From assembly GCF_000698595.1 (NCBI RefSeq), contig NZ_JFHC01000006.1, positions 1-64,000 of the forward strand: a stretch of DNA of 64,000 nucleotides. Direction: 5' to 3'. The translations under genes were made by a program, and so were the position numbers. The notes beneath the pieces were generated by a model. It worked only from the letters and a program-made list of their open reading frames with translations. It did no database searches and had not been told where the DNA came from. Shown here piece by piece: positions 36,230 to 44,880 of the stretch (its first letter is position 1; each line of letters starts with the position of its first letter). Source of the DNA: Caballeronia glathei (GTDB lineage Bacteria > Pseudomonadota > Gammaproteobacteria > Burkholderiales > Burkholderiaceae).

Positions 36230-37405
36230 ATGGAAGAGCAGGTACCGCACCGACCGATTCAATCGCGACGCACCATGATATGGGTGCTGCTCGCGGCGGC
36301 GGTCGTGCTCGCGCTGATCGCGCAGGGCATCCTATCGCGACGCGCGGCGCATGGCGAACTCGAACGGGACGTCGAGCGCTACAGCGTGCAGACCGTCGAA
36401 GTGATTGCGCCGATCCGCATGAAGGGGACGCAGGACCTCGTGCTCGCGGGCGACATCCGCGCGTTTTCCGATGCGCCGATCTTCGCGCGCACGAGCGGCT
36501 ACCTGCGGCGCTGGACGGTGGATATCGGCGAGAAGGTGAAGAAGGGGCAACTGCTCGCGGAGATCGACGCGCCCGAAATCAACGACCAGTTGCGCCAGGC
36601 CCGCGCCGACGAGCAGACCGCGCGCGCGAACTATCTGCTCGCGAAGACGACCTCCGAGCGCTGGGTGCAGATGCAGAAGAACAATTCCGTCTCGCGCCAG
36701 GAGACCGATGAAAAGAACGGCGACATGCTCGCGAAGCAGGCGGCGCTCAACGCGGCGCAGGCGAACGTGTCGCGCCTCGAGCAGCTCGTGTCGTTCCAGA
36801 AGATCTATGCGCCGTTCGACGGCGTCGTCACCGCGCGCAATACGGATGTCGGCCAGTTGATCGATGCGGGCAGCGGCGCGGCGGGGCGCGAGCTGTTCCA
36901 TATCCAGGATGCGACGACGCTGCGCGTGTTCGTCGACGTGCCGCAGTCGTATGCGCGGCTCGTGCATGTCGGCTTGCCGGCCGAGCTCGTGCTGACCGAG
37001 CAGGGCGATCGCAAGTTCGAAGGCGTGACGGTGCGCACCGCGGGCGCGGTGGACCCCGTGGCGCGCACGATGCGCGTTGAAGTCGACGTGAAGAATCCCG
37101 TTGGCGAACTGCTCGCGGGCGCCTACGCGCAGGTCCGCTTCAAGCTGACGAGCGAGAATCCCGGGCTGATGCTGCCGGGCAATGCGCTCCTCTTTCGTCC
37201 CGAAGGCGTGCGCGCGGCGACCGTCGACGCGAATGGCCGCGTGAAGCTCCTGCCGATCGTGCTCGGCACCGACTACGGCACGCGCGTGTCGATCGTGTCG
37301 GGCCTGACGGGCGACGAGCGCGTGATCCTGAACCCGCCCGATTCGATCATCGACGGCACTGAAGTGCGCATCGCGAAGTCCGCGCAGGGCGGCAAGGCGT
37401 CATGA
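36230..37405 (+). CDS. RND periplasmic adaptor (membrane fusion protein)
   Basis: A 391-residue adaptor: N-terminal membrane anchor (MIWVLLAAAVVLALIAQGI), lipoyl/barrel-sandwich segments (TSGYLRRWTVDIGEKVKKGQLLAEID ... YAPFDGVVTARNTDVGQLI), a helical hairpin between them and a beta-barrel (GVTVRTAGAVDPVARTMRVE). It joins the permease to the outer-membrane channel. It starts 21 bases after the permease stop and overlaps the next gene by four bases. Confidence 0.93.
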   Translation: MEEQVPHRPIQSRRTMIWVLLAAAVVLALIAQGILSRRAAHGELERDVERYSVQTVEVIAPIRMKGTQDLVLAGDIRAFSDAPIFARTSGYLRRWTVDIGEKVKKGQLLAEIDAPEINDQLRQARADEQTARANYLLAKTTSERWVQMQKNNSVSRQETDEKNGDMLAKQAALNAAQANVSRLEQLVSFQKIYAPFDGVVTARNTDVGQLIDAGSGAAGRELFHIQDATTLRVFVDVPQSYARLVHVGLPAELVLTEQGDRKFEGVTVRTAGAVDPVARTMRVEVDVKNPVGELLAGAYAQVRFKLTSENPGLMLPGNALLFRPEGVRAATVDANGRVKLLPIVLGTDYGTRVSIVSGLTGDERVILNPPDSIIDGTEVRIAKSAQGGKAS

Positions 37406-38901
37406 AGCCGGCGCGCACGCTCGCTTGCGTTGTGATTTCGTCGGCGGCCCTGATGCTTGCCGGTTGCGCTGTCGGTCCTGATTATGTGCGGCCCGCCGTG
37501 AGCGTTCCCGAGGCGTACAAGTTCGCCGACCCGGCCGTCCAGGCCTCCGGCAAGGACTGGAAGCCCGCGCAGCCCGCTGACACAGAGCCGCGCGCGCCGT
37601 GGTGGGAGGTCTACGGCGACGCGCAGCTGAACGCGCTCGAACAGCAGGTGATTGCCGCGAACCAGACGGTCGCCGCGGCGGCCGCGCGTTTTCGCGGCGC
37701 GCGGGCCGCCGTCGCGCAGGCGCGCTCCGCGTACTTTCCGAGCGTCACCATGAATGCCGCGTTCAACCAGTCGCGGGTGTCGTCCAACGTGCTGTACAGC
37801 TCGCGCGCGGGCAAGACGGTATCCGATTATCTCGTCGACGCGCAGGTTTCGTGGGAGCCCGACCTGTGGGGACGGATATCGCGGGCCGTCGAGGGCGGCC
37901 GCGCGGAAGCGCAGGCGAGCGCCGCCGACTTGCAGAGCGCGATTCTCTCGATGCAGGCCGAGCTCGCGACCAGCTACTTCGAACTACGCGGCATTGTGGA
38001 GGAGGAGCAGCTGCTGCAGGAGACGCTACAGACCTACGAGAAGGCGCTCGCGCTCACGCGCGACCGCTTTGCGGGCGGCATCGCGGCCGAGTCGGACGTG
38101 GCTCAGGCCGAAGAGCAACTGAAGGCGACGCAGGCGCAGCTGATCGAACTGGAGACCACGAAGCAAAGCCTGATCAACGCGATCGCGATCCTGACCGGCC
38201 AGCCGCCTTCCACGTTCACGCTCGACGTGCCGCCCCTGAACGAGGCGAACGTGCCCAACCCCGGCGCCGCGCTCGAAGCGCTGCCGCTCGGCATCCCGTC
38301 GTCGCTGCTCGAACGGCGGCCTGACATCGCGGCGGCCGAGCGCCGCATGGCGGAGGCGAACGCGCAGGTCGGCGTGGCGACGGCCGCGTTCTTTCCGAAT
38401 TTGCTGCTCGCCGCCACGGGCGGGCTGGAGGCGACCAACTTCGGTTCGTGGCTGATGGCGCCGAGCCGCTTCTGGTCGCTCGGGCCGCAGCTCGCTTTCA
38501 CCGCGCTCGACTTCGGAGGGCGCGCGGCGGCACGGGAGGCCGCGCGCGCAGCCTACGACGAGAGCGTCGCGAATTACCGGCAGACCGTGCTGACGGCGTT
38601 CGGGCAGGTGGAGGACAACCTGAACGCGCTCAGGGTGCTGCGCCGCGAGCTCGATGCCCAGCGCGATGCCGTCGATGCGGCCCAGCGCGCGCTGAGCAAG
38701 ATCAACAACCGCTACGAGAACGGCGCGATCACGTATCTGAGCGTGGTGGTCACGCAGGCCATCGTGCTGTCGGATCAGCGCACCGCCGTGGGCATCGAGC
38801 GCCGCCGCATGGCCGCGAGCGTCGCGCTCGTGAAAGCGCTGGGCGGCGGCTGGAGCGCAGCGCAGCTGCCGGGCGACGCCGAGCTGTCGCAGCGAGACTG
38901 A
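37402..38901 (+). CDS. RND outer-membrane factor, NodT/OprM family lipoprotein
   Basis: A 499-residue outer-membrane channel. Signal with lipobox LMLAGC (C22), then AVGPDYVRPAVSVPEAY typical of NodT. Two repeated helical-barrel halves, RDRFAGGIAAESDVAQAEEQLKAT and RYENGAITYLSVVVTQAIVL, complete the picture. It forms the trimeric exit duct. It overlaps the adaptor gene by ATGA, so the three genes form one operon with no regulator gene in it. Confidence 0.93.
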   Translation: MKPARTLACVVISSAALMLAGCAVGPDYVRPAVSVPEAYKFADPAVQASGKDWKPAQPADTEPRAPWWEVYGDAQLNALEQQVIAANQTVAAAAARFRGARAAVAQARSAYFPSVTMNAAFNQSRVSSNVLYSSRAGKTVSDYLVDAQVSWEPDLWGRISRAVEGGRAEAQASAADLQSAILSMQAELATSYFELRGIVEEEQLLQETLQTYEKALALTRDRFAGGIAAESDVAQAEEQLKATQAQLIELETTKQSLINAIAILTGQPPSTFTLDVPPLNEANVPNPGAALEALPLGIPSSLLERRPDIAAAERRMAEANAQVGVATAAFFPNLLLAATGGLEATNFGSWLMAPSRFWSLGPQLAFTALDFGGRAAAREAARAAYDESVANYRQTVLTAFGQVEDNLNALRVLRRELDAQRDAVDAAQRALSKINNRYENGAITYLSVVVTQAIVLSDQRTAVGIERRRMAASVALVKALGGGWSAAQLPGDAELSQRD

Positions 38902-38921
38902 CCGGGCGGTGCGGCGGCCCC

Positions 38922-39611
38922 TCAGGCGAGCGCGAGCGGCCGGCAGATCATGAAGTATTGCGAGCTCATCCACCACGGCACATGCGGCATCGGGCTGTGA
39001 TGCACGGCGTCGATCGCGAAGCGCTGCCCCACGATCGTGCGCAGCTCCCTGAAGTCGAAGCCCTTGTGGGTCACGCGCAGGTTCGCGGGCCGCGGCACGC
39101 GTATGCCGACCATCGACTTCAGCATCTCGGCGGGCGAGTATTCCGACTTCAGCGTGCGCCCGCGAATCATCCAGTTCGACACCTTGGGGCCGATCGCGAG
39201 GCCGTACATGATCGGCACCGATATGACGAGCGCACCGCCGGGCTTGATGATGCGCGCGGCGTCGGCGAGCAGGGCGTCGAGTTCTTCGGGGTAGAGATGC
39301 TCGCAGACCTCGAACGCCGTCAGTGCATCGACGCTGCCGCGCGCGAGCTCGCCGAGCGACGCCGCATAGCTCACCTCGGCGAAGGCGGGCGTCACGTACG
39401 GGTCGTGGCCGATCAGCGCGAGATCGGGGCGCGCCTGTCCGAGCGTGTGAAGGAAGAAACCGGGGCCGGCGCCGAAATCGACCACCGTCGCGCGCTCGTC
39501 ACACAGGCGCGTGACGAGCGAGACGGCCATCGTCATGCGCGAACGGTGCGCATAGCGCGCGAGGGGATTGGCCGAATTGACCGTCTGCCGGTCGTACGAG
39601 ATCTCGCGCAT
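38922..39611 (-). CDS. class I SAM-dependent methyltransferase
   Basis: A 229-residue protein with motif I VVDFGAGPGFFLHTLG, an acidic motif II (GHDPYVTPAF), ALTAFEVCEHLYPEELDALL and IKPGGALVISVP, typical of small-molecule or lipid-modifying methyltransferases. Its substrate is unknown. It is convergent with the efflux operon and is downstream of the phospho-signalling operon on the same strand, but 195 bases of gene-free sequence separate them, so it may be unrelated to the injection system. Confidence 0.8.
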   Translation of the reverse strand: MREISYDRQTVNSANPLARYAHRSRMTMAVSLVTRLCDERATVVDFGAGPGFFLHTLGQARPDLALIGHDPYVTPAFAEVSYAASLGELARGSVDALTAFEVCEHLYPEELDALLADAARIIKPGGALVISVPIMYGLAIGPKVSNWMIRGRTLKSEYSPAEMLKSMVGIRVPRPANLRVTHKGFDFRELRTIVGQRFAIDAVHHSPMPHVPWWMSSQYFMICRPLALA

Positions 39612-39806
39612 GGATGCCTCTCACTTGTTGACGACGTCAAAACCGTGGCTTCGCGCTGCGAACAATTCGAACTATGCAAACAATGAGGACAAAAGCAAAT
39701 GCGTCCCGGCGAGTGTGCCGGGGCGGGCCGCGCCGTGCAACGTGCACTGGTAGTCTCCGGCGGACTATCTCCTGCCAGCATCCGCCAACGCACGAAGCGC
39801 CGCGCC

Positions 39807-40196
39807 TCAGGGCACGTTGGTGCGCACGGTCGCGGGGTTCACCACGTTGATCACGCCGCCCCACATGCACATGCATTGCGAGAGGTTGTCGAGCGCGGGC
39901 AGGTTGCCGATCAGCACGGTAGGCGCGCCGGGGACCCACGGCGAAACCGTCGCCGGGACGCAGGGCATCGGCGCGAGCACGCCGAGCGCGGCGGTCGTGG
40001 CGGCGGCCACCGCCGGATTGGCGATCGACATGCACATGCCGAACGAGCCGATGTTCACGAGCGGCGCGTGATCCTGGATGGTGGCCGCGGGCGGTCCTTC
40101 GGCCGTCACGCGGTTCACGGGCAGCACGGCGAGGGTCGCCGGAGCGACGCCGAAGCTGCATCGAAGCATGGCGCCTGTCGTCACTTGCTGGGCCAT
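39807..40196 (-). CDS. DUF4280 PAAR-like spike-tip protein
   Basis: A 129-residue protein with the DUF4280 pattern: VTTGAMLRCSFGVAPATLAVLP, FGMCMSIANPAVAAAT, PMPCVPATVSPWVPGAPTVLIG and CMCMWGGVI, with four to five conserved Cys/His-rich turns. DUF4280 proteins are PAAR-like and cap the spike of contractile systems, sometimes carrying cargo; this one has no extension. It is the last gene of the leftward operon, 33 bases after the kinase gene, and would cap the gp5-like spike encoded in the opposite arm. Confidence 0.85.
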   Translation of the reverse strand: MAQQVTTGAMLRCSFGVAPATLAVLPVNRVTAEGPPAATIQDHAPLVNIGSFGMCMSIANPAVAAATTAALGVLAPMPCVPATVSPWVPGAPTVLIGNLPALDNLSQCMCMWGGVINVVNPATVRTNVP

Positions 40197-40229
40197 CGGA
40201 AAGCTCCTTTTACGGGTGTGTGCCGCGTC

Positions 40230-41552
40230 CTATTCCGTCTTCCAGCCGAGCGAGCTGCACTGGCCGAGCATCGACTGCCGCGTGGGCAGCGCGCGCGTCG
40301 TGGCGAACCGGTTGTAGTCGGCGGCGACGAGCGGACGCACCTGCGCGGTGTTCGGCTCGGGGTCCGGCTCGTTCAGCACGCGATCGAGCGTCCAGTGGTT
40401 GAACTTCGACAGGTGCGAGATGACGCCGCCGTATTCCTTGACACTGTTGTCCATGTTCGCGCGGTTCGCCTCGATGCGTTTCGAAAAAAGCTCCGATTCT
40501 TCGGAGAACCCCGCGAGGTCCGCGATGCGCTTGCCGTTCGCGTGCTGCACGAGCGATTGCTGCTCGCGGCAGAAGATATTGTAGTCGTGCGATGCGGTGC
40601 GCACGGCGTCGCGGATGAGCGGCACGTCGAGGATCATCGACTTGCCGACGTACACGCCCGCCGCGATCAGCACGCATGCCGACACGAGCCAGTATTTCCA
40701 TGCGCCGCGCCGCTGATAGTGCTCGATCGCCTTCTGGAATTGCAGGCAGCCCTGGTAGCGGTCGACGGGACTTTTCTGCAACGCGCGCCGGACCATCTCG
40801 GCGACGCGCTTGCCCACCTTCGGATTGAACGCGCGGGGATCGGGCACGGGGCTCGTGAGTTGCTGGGCCTGCACGGCCTGAAACGAGTCGCCCTGAAACG
40901 GCAGCCTGCCCGCGAGCATCTCGAAGAGCACGACGCCTGCGGAATACACGTCGGAGCGGTGATCGATCGAGCCGCTGTCCTCAAGCTGCTCGGGGCTCAT
41001 GTACTCGGGCGTGCCGATGATGCGTCCCTCGGCCGTGCGCGACAGGCCGTCCGCTTGCAGGGCGATGCCGAAATCGGTCAGGCGGGCGCGCCCGCTCTTG
41101 TCGACGAGCACGTTCGACGACTTGACGTCGCGGTGCAGGATCGCCTTTTCGTGCGCGCAGTTGAGCCCGGCGAGCATACCGGTCATGATCGGGAGCGCCT
41201 GCTTTTCCGGCAGGCCCTGGCCGCCCTTGCTGTCGATGAGATCGCTGAGCGACGGTCCGTCCACGTATTCGAGGATCAGGAAATAGTCGTCGCCGACGTG
41301 GAAGTAATCGAGCATCTGCACGATGTTCGGGTGGTCGAGCTGCGCCTGATGCCGCGCTTCGTCGTAGAAGCGCTGCCTGAAGCTCGGGTCGTGTGTGAGC
41401 TCGCGCTTGAGCACCTTCACCGCGTACTTCTTTTCGCGTATCGCGACATTCTCCGCGAGATACACGCGGCCCATGCCGCCTTCACCGAGCTTCGCCTTGA
41501 TGAAGAGATTAGAGCGGATGGTCTGGCCGATCAGGTGGTCGTCGTTTGGCAT
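40230..41552 (-). CDS. Ser/Thr protein kinase with transmembrane segment and periplasmic sensor region
   Basis: A 440-residue Hanks-type kinase. Gly-rich loop LGEGGMGRVYLA (22-33), Lys in YAVKVLK (K46), catalytic HRDVKSSN (D142), metal DFG (160-162) and GTPEYMSPEQ (180-189) are all present, so it should be active. One membrane helix lies at about 286-306, followed by a periplasmic region of about 130 residues with two Cys (FCREQQ, GQCSSLG). The topology recalls PpkA-type sensors. It begins two bases after the S41 protease stop (TAGCGATG), indicating coupling. Confidence 0.93.
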   Translation of the reverse strand: MPNDDHLIGQTIRSNLFIKAKLGEGGMGRVYLAENVAIREKKYAVKVLKRELTHDPSFRQRFYDEARHQAQLDHPNIVQMLDYFHVGDDYFLILEYVDGPSLSDLIDSKGGQGLPEKQALPIMTGMLAGLNCAHEKAILHRDVKSSNVLVDKSGRARLTDFGIALQADGLSRTAEGRIIGTPEYMSPEQLEDSGSIDHRSDVYSAGVVLFEMLAGRLPFQGDSFQAVQAQQLTSPVPDPRAFNPKVGKRVAEMVRRALQKSPVDRYQGCLQFQKAIEHYQRRGAWKYWLVSACVLIAAGVYVGKSMILDVPLIRDAVRTASHDYNIFCREQQSLVQHANGKRIADLAGFSEESELFSKRIEANRANMDNSVKEYGGVISHLSKFNHWTLDRVLNEPDPEPNTAQVRPLVAADYNRFATTRALPTRQSMLGQCSSLGWKTE

Positions 41553-41554
41553 CG

Positions 41555-42706
41555 CTACTCCGCGTCGTTGCTCTGCATCTGCTTCGCCGGGCTGCTTGCG
41601 CGCACATAGGCGGCGGTGTCGGCGCTCGCCGCGAGCGGCCGCATCGGCGCAAGCCCGCGGCCGTCGAAGGCTGCGCCCCGGGGTGTCGAGAGATAGCCGG
41701 TCGTCAGGATGAGCGCCGAGCCGTCCGCGAGTTCGACGATGTCCTGGCGGCTTCCCTTGCCCGCGCTGTGCGTGCCGACCGAGACCGCGCGGGCGTTGCC
41801 GGTGAGCGCGCCGATGAAGACCTCCGCGGCGCTCGCGCTCGCCTCGTCCTGCCATATGAAGACCGGCTGCACGGGCGGGTCCTGTTCGAGCGTGCTCGAG
41901 TAGAGCCGCGTGCCTTCGCGGCCGCTCACGCTCACGATCGGCGCGCCCTTCGCGAGAAAGAGCATCGACGTGTCCACGGCTGCATAGAAATCGCCGCCGC
42001 CGCAGCCGCGCAGGTCGATCACGACCGGACTGTTGCGGTCCCAGCGCCTCAGCGCGAATTCGACTTCACTGCGCGTGGTCTGCGTAAAGGTTTCGATGCG
42101 CAAGACGCGCAGCGCACCGGCGGCGCCGATCGACACGGCGGCCGGGTCCACGCGGGCCCGGGTCACGTTCACGCTTCGCGTGCCGCCATTCGCACTCGCC
42201 ACTTCGATGCGCACCGCCGTGCCTTCGCGCCCGGTGGCGAGCGACGCGAGAACGGGCAGGGGCTTGCCCGCGACGCTCGTGCCGTCGATCGACATGAGCC
42301 GCTCGCCCGCCTTGATGCCGGCCGCGTCGGCCGGGCCCCCGTGGTACGGATAACAGAGCGTCGCGCCATCGCGGCGCCGCTCCAGTTCCATGCCTATGCC
42401 GCCGTGCGGACCTTTTTGCAGCGCGCGGTATCGCGCGTATTCGTCGCGGTTCATGAAGCCGGAGTAGGGGTCGCTTGCCGCGAGATAGGCCGCGAGCGTG
42501 CGCCCGACCACCTGTTCCCGGTCACCGCTCGCGAAGACGGCGCGCTGCGTGATTGCGGAGAGCGCATCGGCATAAAGACGCAACGCCGCATCGCCGCCGA
42601 TCGTCTGCGCGACGCGCACGCCCGCATGATCGGCGGGACCCGATGCGGCGAGCAGCACCGCGGCGGCCACCGCGGCGAGCGTCGCGAACATCATGGCCCT
42701 GTTCAT
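41555..42706 (-). CDS. S41-family C-terminal processing peptidase
   Basis: A 383-residue exported protease. A signal-anchor (ATLAAVAAAVLLAASG), a PDZ domain (GGIGMELERR ... AAGIKAGERLMSIDG) and the catalytic S41 domain follow, with Ser in EASASAAEVF (S290) and Lys in SAGKGSRQ (K317). Such peptidases cleave periplasmic proteins with exposed C-termini. In this operon it might process a membrane-anchored component of the signalling complex. Stop and next start are two bases apart. Confidence 0.88.
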   Translation of the reverse strand: MNRAMMFATLAAVAAAVLLAASGPADHAGVRVAQTIGGDAALRLYADALSAITQRAVFASGDREQVVGRTLAAYLAASDPYSGFMNRDEYARYRALQKGPHGGIGMELERRRDGATLCYPYHGGPADAAGIKAGERLMSIDGTSVAGKPLPVLASLATGREGTAVRIEVASANGGTRSVNVTRARVDPAAVSIGAAGALRVLRIETFTQTTRSEVEFALRRWDRNSPVVIDLRGCGGGDFYAAVDTSMLFLAKGAPIVSVSGREGTRLYSSTLEQDPPVQPVFIWQDEASASAAEVFIGALTGNARAVSVGTHSAGKGSRQDIVELADGSALILTTGYLSTPRGAAFDGRGLAPMRPLAASADTAAYVRASSPAKQMQSNDAE

Positions 42707-42725
42707 GGCGCCCGGCCGCGCGCCG

Positions 42726-43202
42726 TCATGCGGCCTGGGCCAGCAGCGCGAGCCGCTTCCTGATCTCGGCTTTCAACTGCTCGATCTTCGCGCGCTGTTC
42801 GTCCGGGTTCATCGTGGTGTTCTGCTTCAACGCGGCCAGCTCGGCGCGGTATTGCGTGAGCTGCGCGTTCAGCTCGCGTTGCTTCGCGCGCTGCGCGGCG
42901 TTTTCGCTGGCTGCGCGCTGGTTCTGTTTTTGCAGCGCGGCGAGCCGCGCATCGAGTTGCTCGCCCGTCATCTTCCTGTCGTTCAGGTCGGCACTCAACT
43001 GCTTCATCTCGGCCTGCAGCGCCGCCTGCTTCTGCTCCTCCTGCGCGAGTTCTCCCTCCTTGTCCTTTACGCGGGCGCTGGTGTCCTGAACGTCCCGGTA
43101 CTGGTTGACGACTGTGCAGCCGCTGCACGCGCATGCGATTGCCGCGGCGATCGACACCAGGCGTGCCTTTGTGAATCCGTTCGATACGAGCTGGCTTTGC
43201 AT
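42726..43202 (-). CDS. coiled-coil lipoprotein
   Basis: A 158-residue protein with a lipoprotein signal (ARLVSIAAAIACACSGC, lipobox CSGC) and an almost entirely helical, heptad-like mature part (ELAQEEQKQAALQAEMKQL, AAQRAKQRELNAQLTQY). Predicted to be anchored in the envelope, probably forming a periplasmic rod. No named family. The adjacent upstream gene encodes a second coiled-coil envelope protein, so the two may pair. Confidence 0.8.
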   Translation of the reverse strand: MQSQLVSNGFTKARLVSIAAAIACACSGCTVVNQYRDVQDTSARVKDKEGELAQEEQKQAALQAEMKQLSADLNDRKMTGEQLDARLAALQKQNQRAASENAAQRAKQRELNAQLTQYRAELAALKQNTTMNPDEQRAKIEQLKAEIRKRLALLAQAA

Positions 43203-43236
43203 CGCGGCACCTTCCCGTGAAAAATGCGCGCACGCG

Positions 43237-43854
43237 CTAGATGCGCTGCCTTTGCGCTGCGAGCGCCGAGGTCTCGCGCTGCGTCTCGGCGAGCAGCATC
43301 TGCTGACGCTGCACCTCGGCGGCGAGCTCCTGCGACTTGCCCGCCTGCTCGGCCTGATAGCTGCGCATGAAGTTGAGCGCGTTGCGCTGCGCGGCAACGG
43401 AGTCGCTCGCGTTCTTGATCGCGGCATCGAGCGCCTTGCGCTGGTCAGCGAGCTTCTTTTCGTCGGCGGTCTTCTGCTGGATCTGCTGCACGAGCGTGTC
43501 CGTGTGCTGACTCAGCGCCGCGACCTGTTTTTTGAGGTCCTCGTTGTACTTCGCCGTATCCGCGTTGATGCCCTTGACGTAGCGCAGCCGCGCATCGAGA
43601 TCGTTCTCGTGGCCCGCTAGCTCCTTGCGGCGCTTGTCCAGCTTGTCCGAGAGGCTGTAGCACAGCACCCCGCCGCCGACTGCCGCGACGCCGCCTACCG
43701 CCGCGCAGGTCGCATTGCTGCCGCCCGCTGCCTTGCAGAGAAGAAACGCCACGCCGAGACCCGCCGCGCCGCATTCGAGCGATGCCGTCTGCTGCGTGGT
43801 CTCGCAGGCTGCCGTGAAGACGGCGAAGAGCGTAATCATGAACGGCCTGTACAT
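43237..43854 (-). CDS. coiled-coil envelope protein with glycine-zipper segment
   Basis: A 205-residue protein. The N-terminus MYRPFMITLFAVFTAAC is a signal with lipobox FTAAC, followed by a glycine-rich hydrophobic stretch (GGSNATCAAVGGVAAVGGGVLCY) and a long coiled coil (residues about 75-200) ending in AAQRQRI. The hydrophobic segment could insert in a membrane. It is next to the other coiled-coil lipoprotein and upstream of it. Start at 43854 (MYRPFMI) or the internal ATG at 43839 are both possible. Confidence 0.78.
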   Translation of the reverse strand: MYRPFMITLFAVFTAACETTQQTASLECGAAGLGVAFLLCKAAGGSNATCAAVGGVAAVGGGVLCYSLSDKLDKRRKELAGHENDLDARLRYVKGINADTAKYNEDLKKQVAALSQHTDTLVQQIQQKTADEKKLADQRKALDAAIKNASDSVAAQRNALNFMRSYQAEQAGKSQELAAEVQRQQMLLAETQRETSALAAQRQRI

Positions 43855-43900
43855 CGCCTGGCTCCCAGCAAAGAGAAACGCATCCTGCGACGGGCGGCGC

Positions 43901-44872
43901 CTAGGCACCGCTCGCCACGACCATCGCGCCGATCACGGCCACCGCCACGATCGCCGCGATCGCAGCGATCGCACCGACACGCGCGGGCCTTCGCCACGTG
44001 CCGCGCGCGAAACGCTCGGGTGGCGCCGCGAGCAATCGCGCGAACTCGGCGCAGCCCGGAATGCGCCTGCCTGCGTCCTTTTCGAGCGCGCGCAGGATGA
44101 GCGCGCTCACATGCGCCGGCACGGACGGCGCGCGGCGGCGAGGCGCGAGCGGCGTGTCGCGCAGATGCATGGCGAGCACGGCGGCACGCGCGGCGTTGTC
44201 GTCGACGCTCTGCGGACCTTCGGCCACGAAGGGCGGCCTGCCGGTCAGCATTTCGTAGAGCACGCAGCCCGCGCTGTACACATCGGACCGGTAGTCGATC
44301 TCGCGGCTCGCGCGGATCTGCTCCGGGCTCATGTAGGCGCTCGTGCCGACGGGCAGCCCCGCGCGCGTGCGGCGCTTCTCGCCGGCCGCGAGCGCGATGC
44401 CGAAGTCCGAGAGCAGCGCATGCGTACGCGTCCCGTCGAGCAGCACGTTCGACGGCTTGACGTCCCGGTGCACCATGCCTTGCCGGTGCGCGTGATCGAG
44501 CGCGGCGAGCACGCCGCTCATGATCGGCAGCGCGCGCTCGAACGGCAGGCGGCGCTCGGGACACGCGTCGAGCAGGGCGGCAAGCGAGCCGCCGCGCGCG
44601 AGATCCATCACCATGCATGGCTGCCCCGCGACGCTGAACACCTCGCGCAGTGCAACGATGTTCGGATGAGAGAGGCGCTTGTGGCGCTTCACTTCATCCA
44701 TGAAACGTCCGGCGAGCTGCTCCTCGTCGGAGAGCGGATCCGCCATGATCTTGATCGCGACCTGCTGGCTGCGCTTTTCATCCCATGCGCGCCAGACGCT
44801 CGCCATCCCGCCCGAGCCGAGCAGGCCCTCGATCACGTACGGACCGACATGTTGTCCCGGTCGAAAGGTCAT
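43901..44872 (-). CDS. Ser/Thr protein kinase with C-terminal membrane anchor
   Basis: A 323-residue Hanks-type kinase with loop LGSGGMASVWRA (18-29), Lys in VAIKIMA (K41), HRDVKPSN (D137), DFG (156-158) and GTSAYMSPEQ. All catalytic residues are present. After the kinase domain a single membrane helix (VGAIAAIAAIVAVAVIGAMVV) ends the protein with almost nothing outside, so unlike the other kinase it has no periplasmic sensor. It follows the FHA gene by eight bases. It probably phosphorylates an FHA-binding partner in this operon. Confidence 0.93.
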   Translation of the reverse strand: MTFRPGQHVGPYVIEGLLGSGGMASVWRAWDEKRSQQVAIKIMADPLSDEEQLAGRFMDEVKRHKRLSHPNIVALREVFSVAGQPCMVMDLARGGSLAALLDACPERRLPFERALPIMSGVLAALDHAHRQGMVHRDVKPSNVLLDGTRTHALLSDFGIALAAGEKRRTRAGLPVGTSAYMSPEQIRASREIDYRSDVYSAGCVLYEMLTGRPPFVAEGPQSVDDNAARAAVLAMHLRDTPLAPRRRAPSVPAHVSALILRALEKDAGRRIPGCAEFARLLAAPPERFARGTWRRPARVGAIAAIAAIVAVAVIGAMVVASGA

Positions 44873-44880
44873 GCTCTGGG

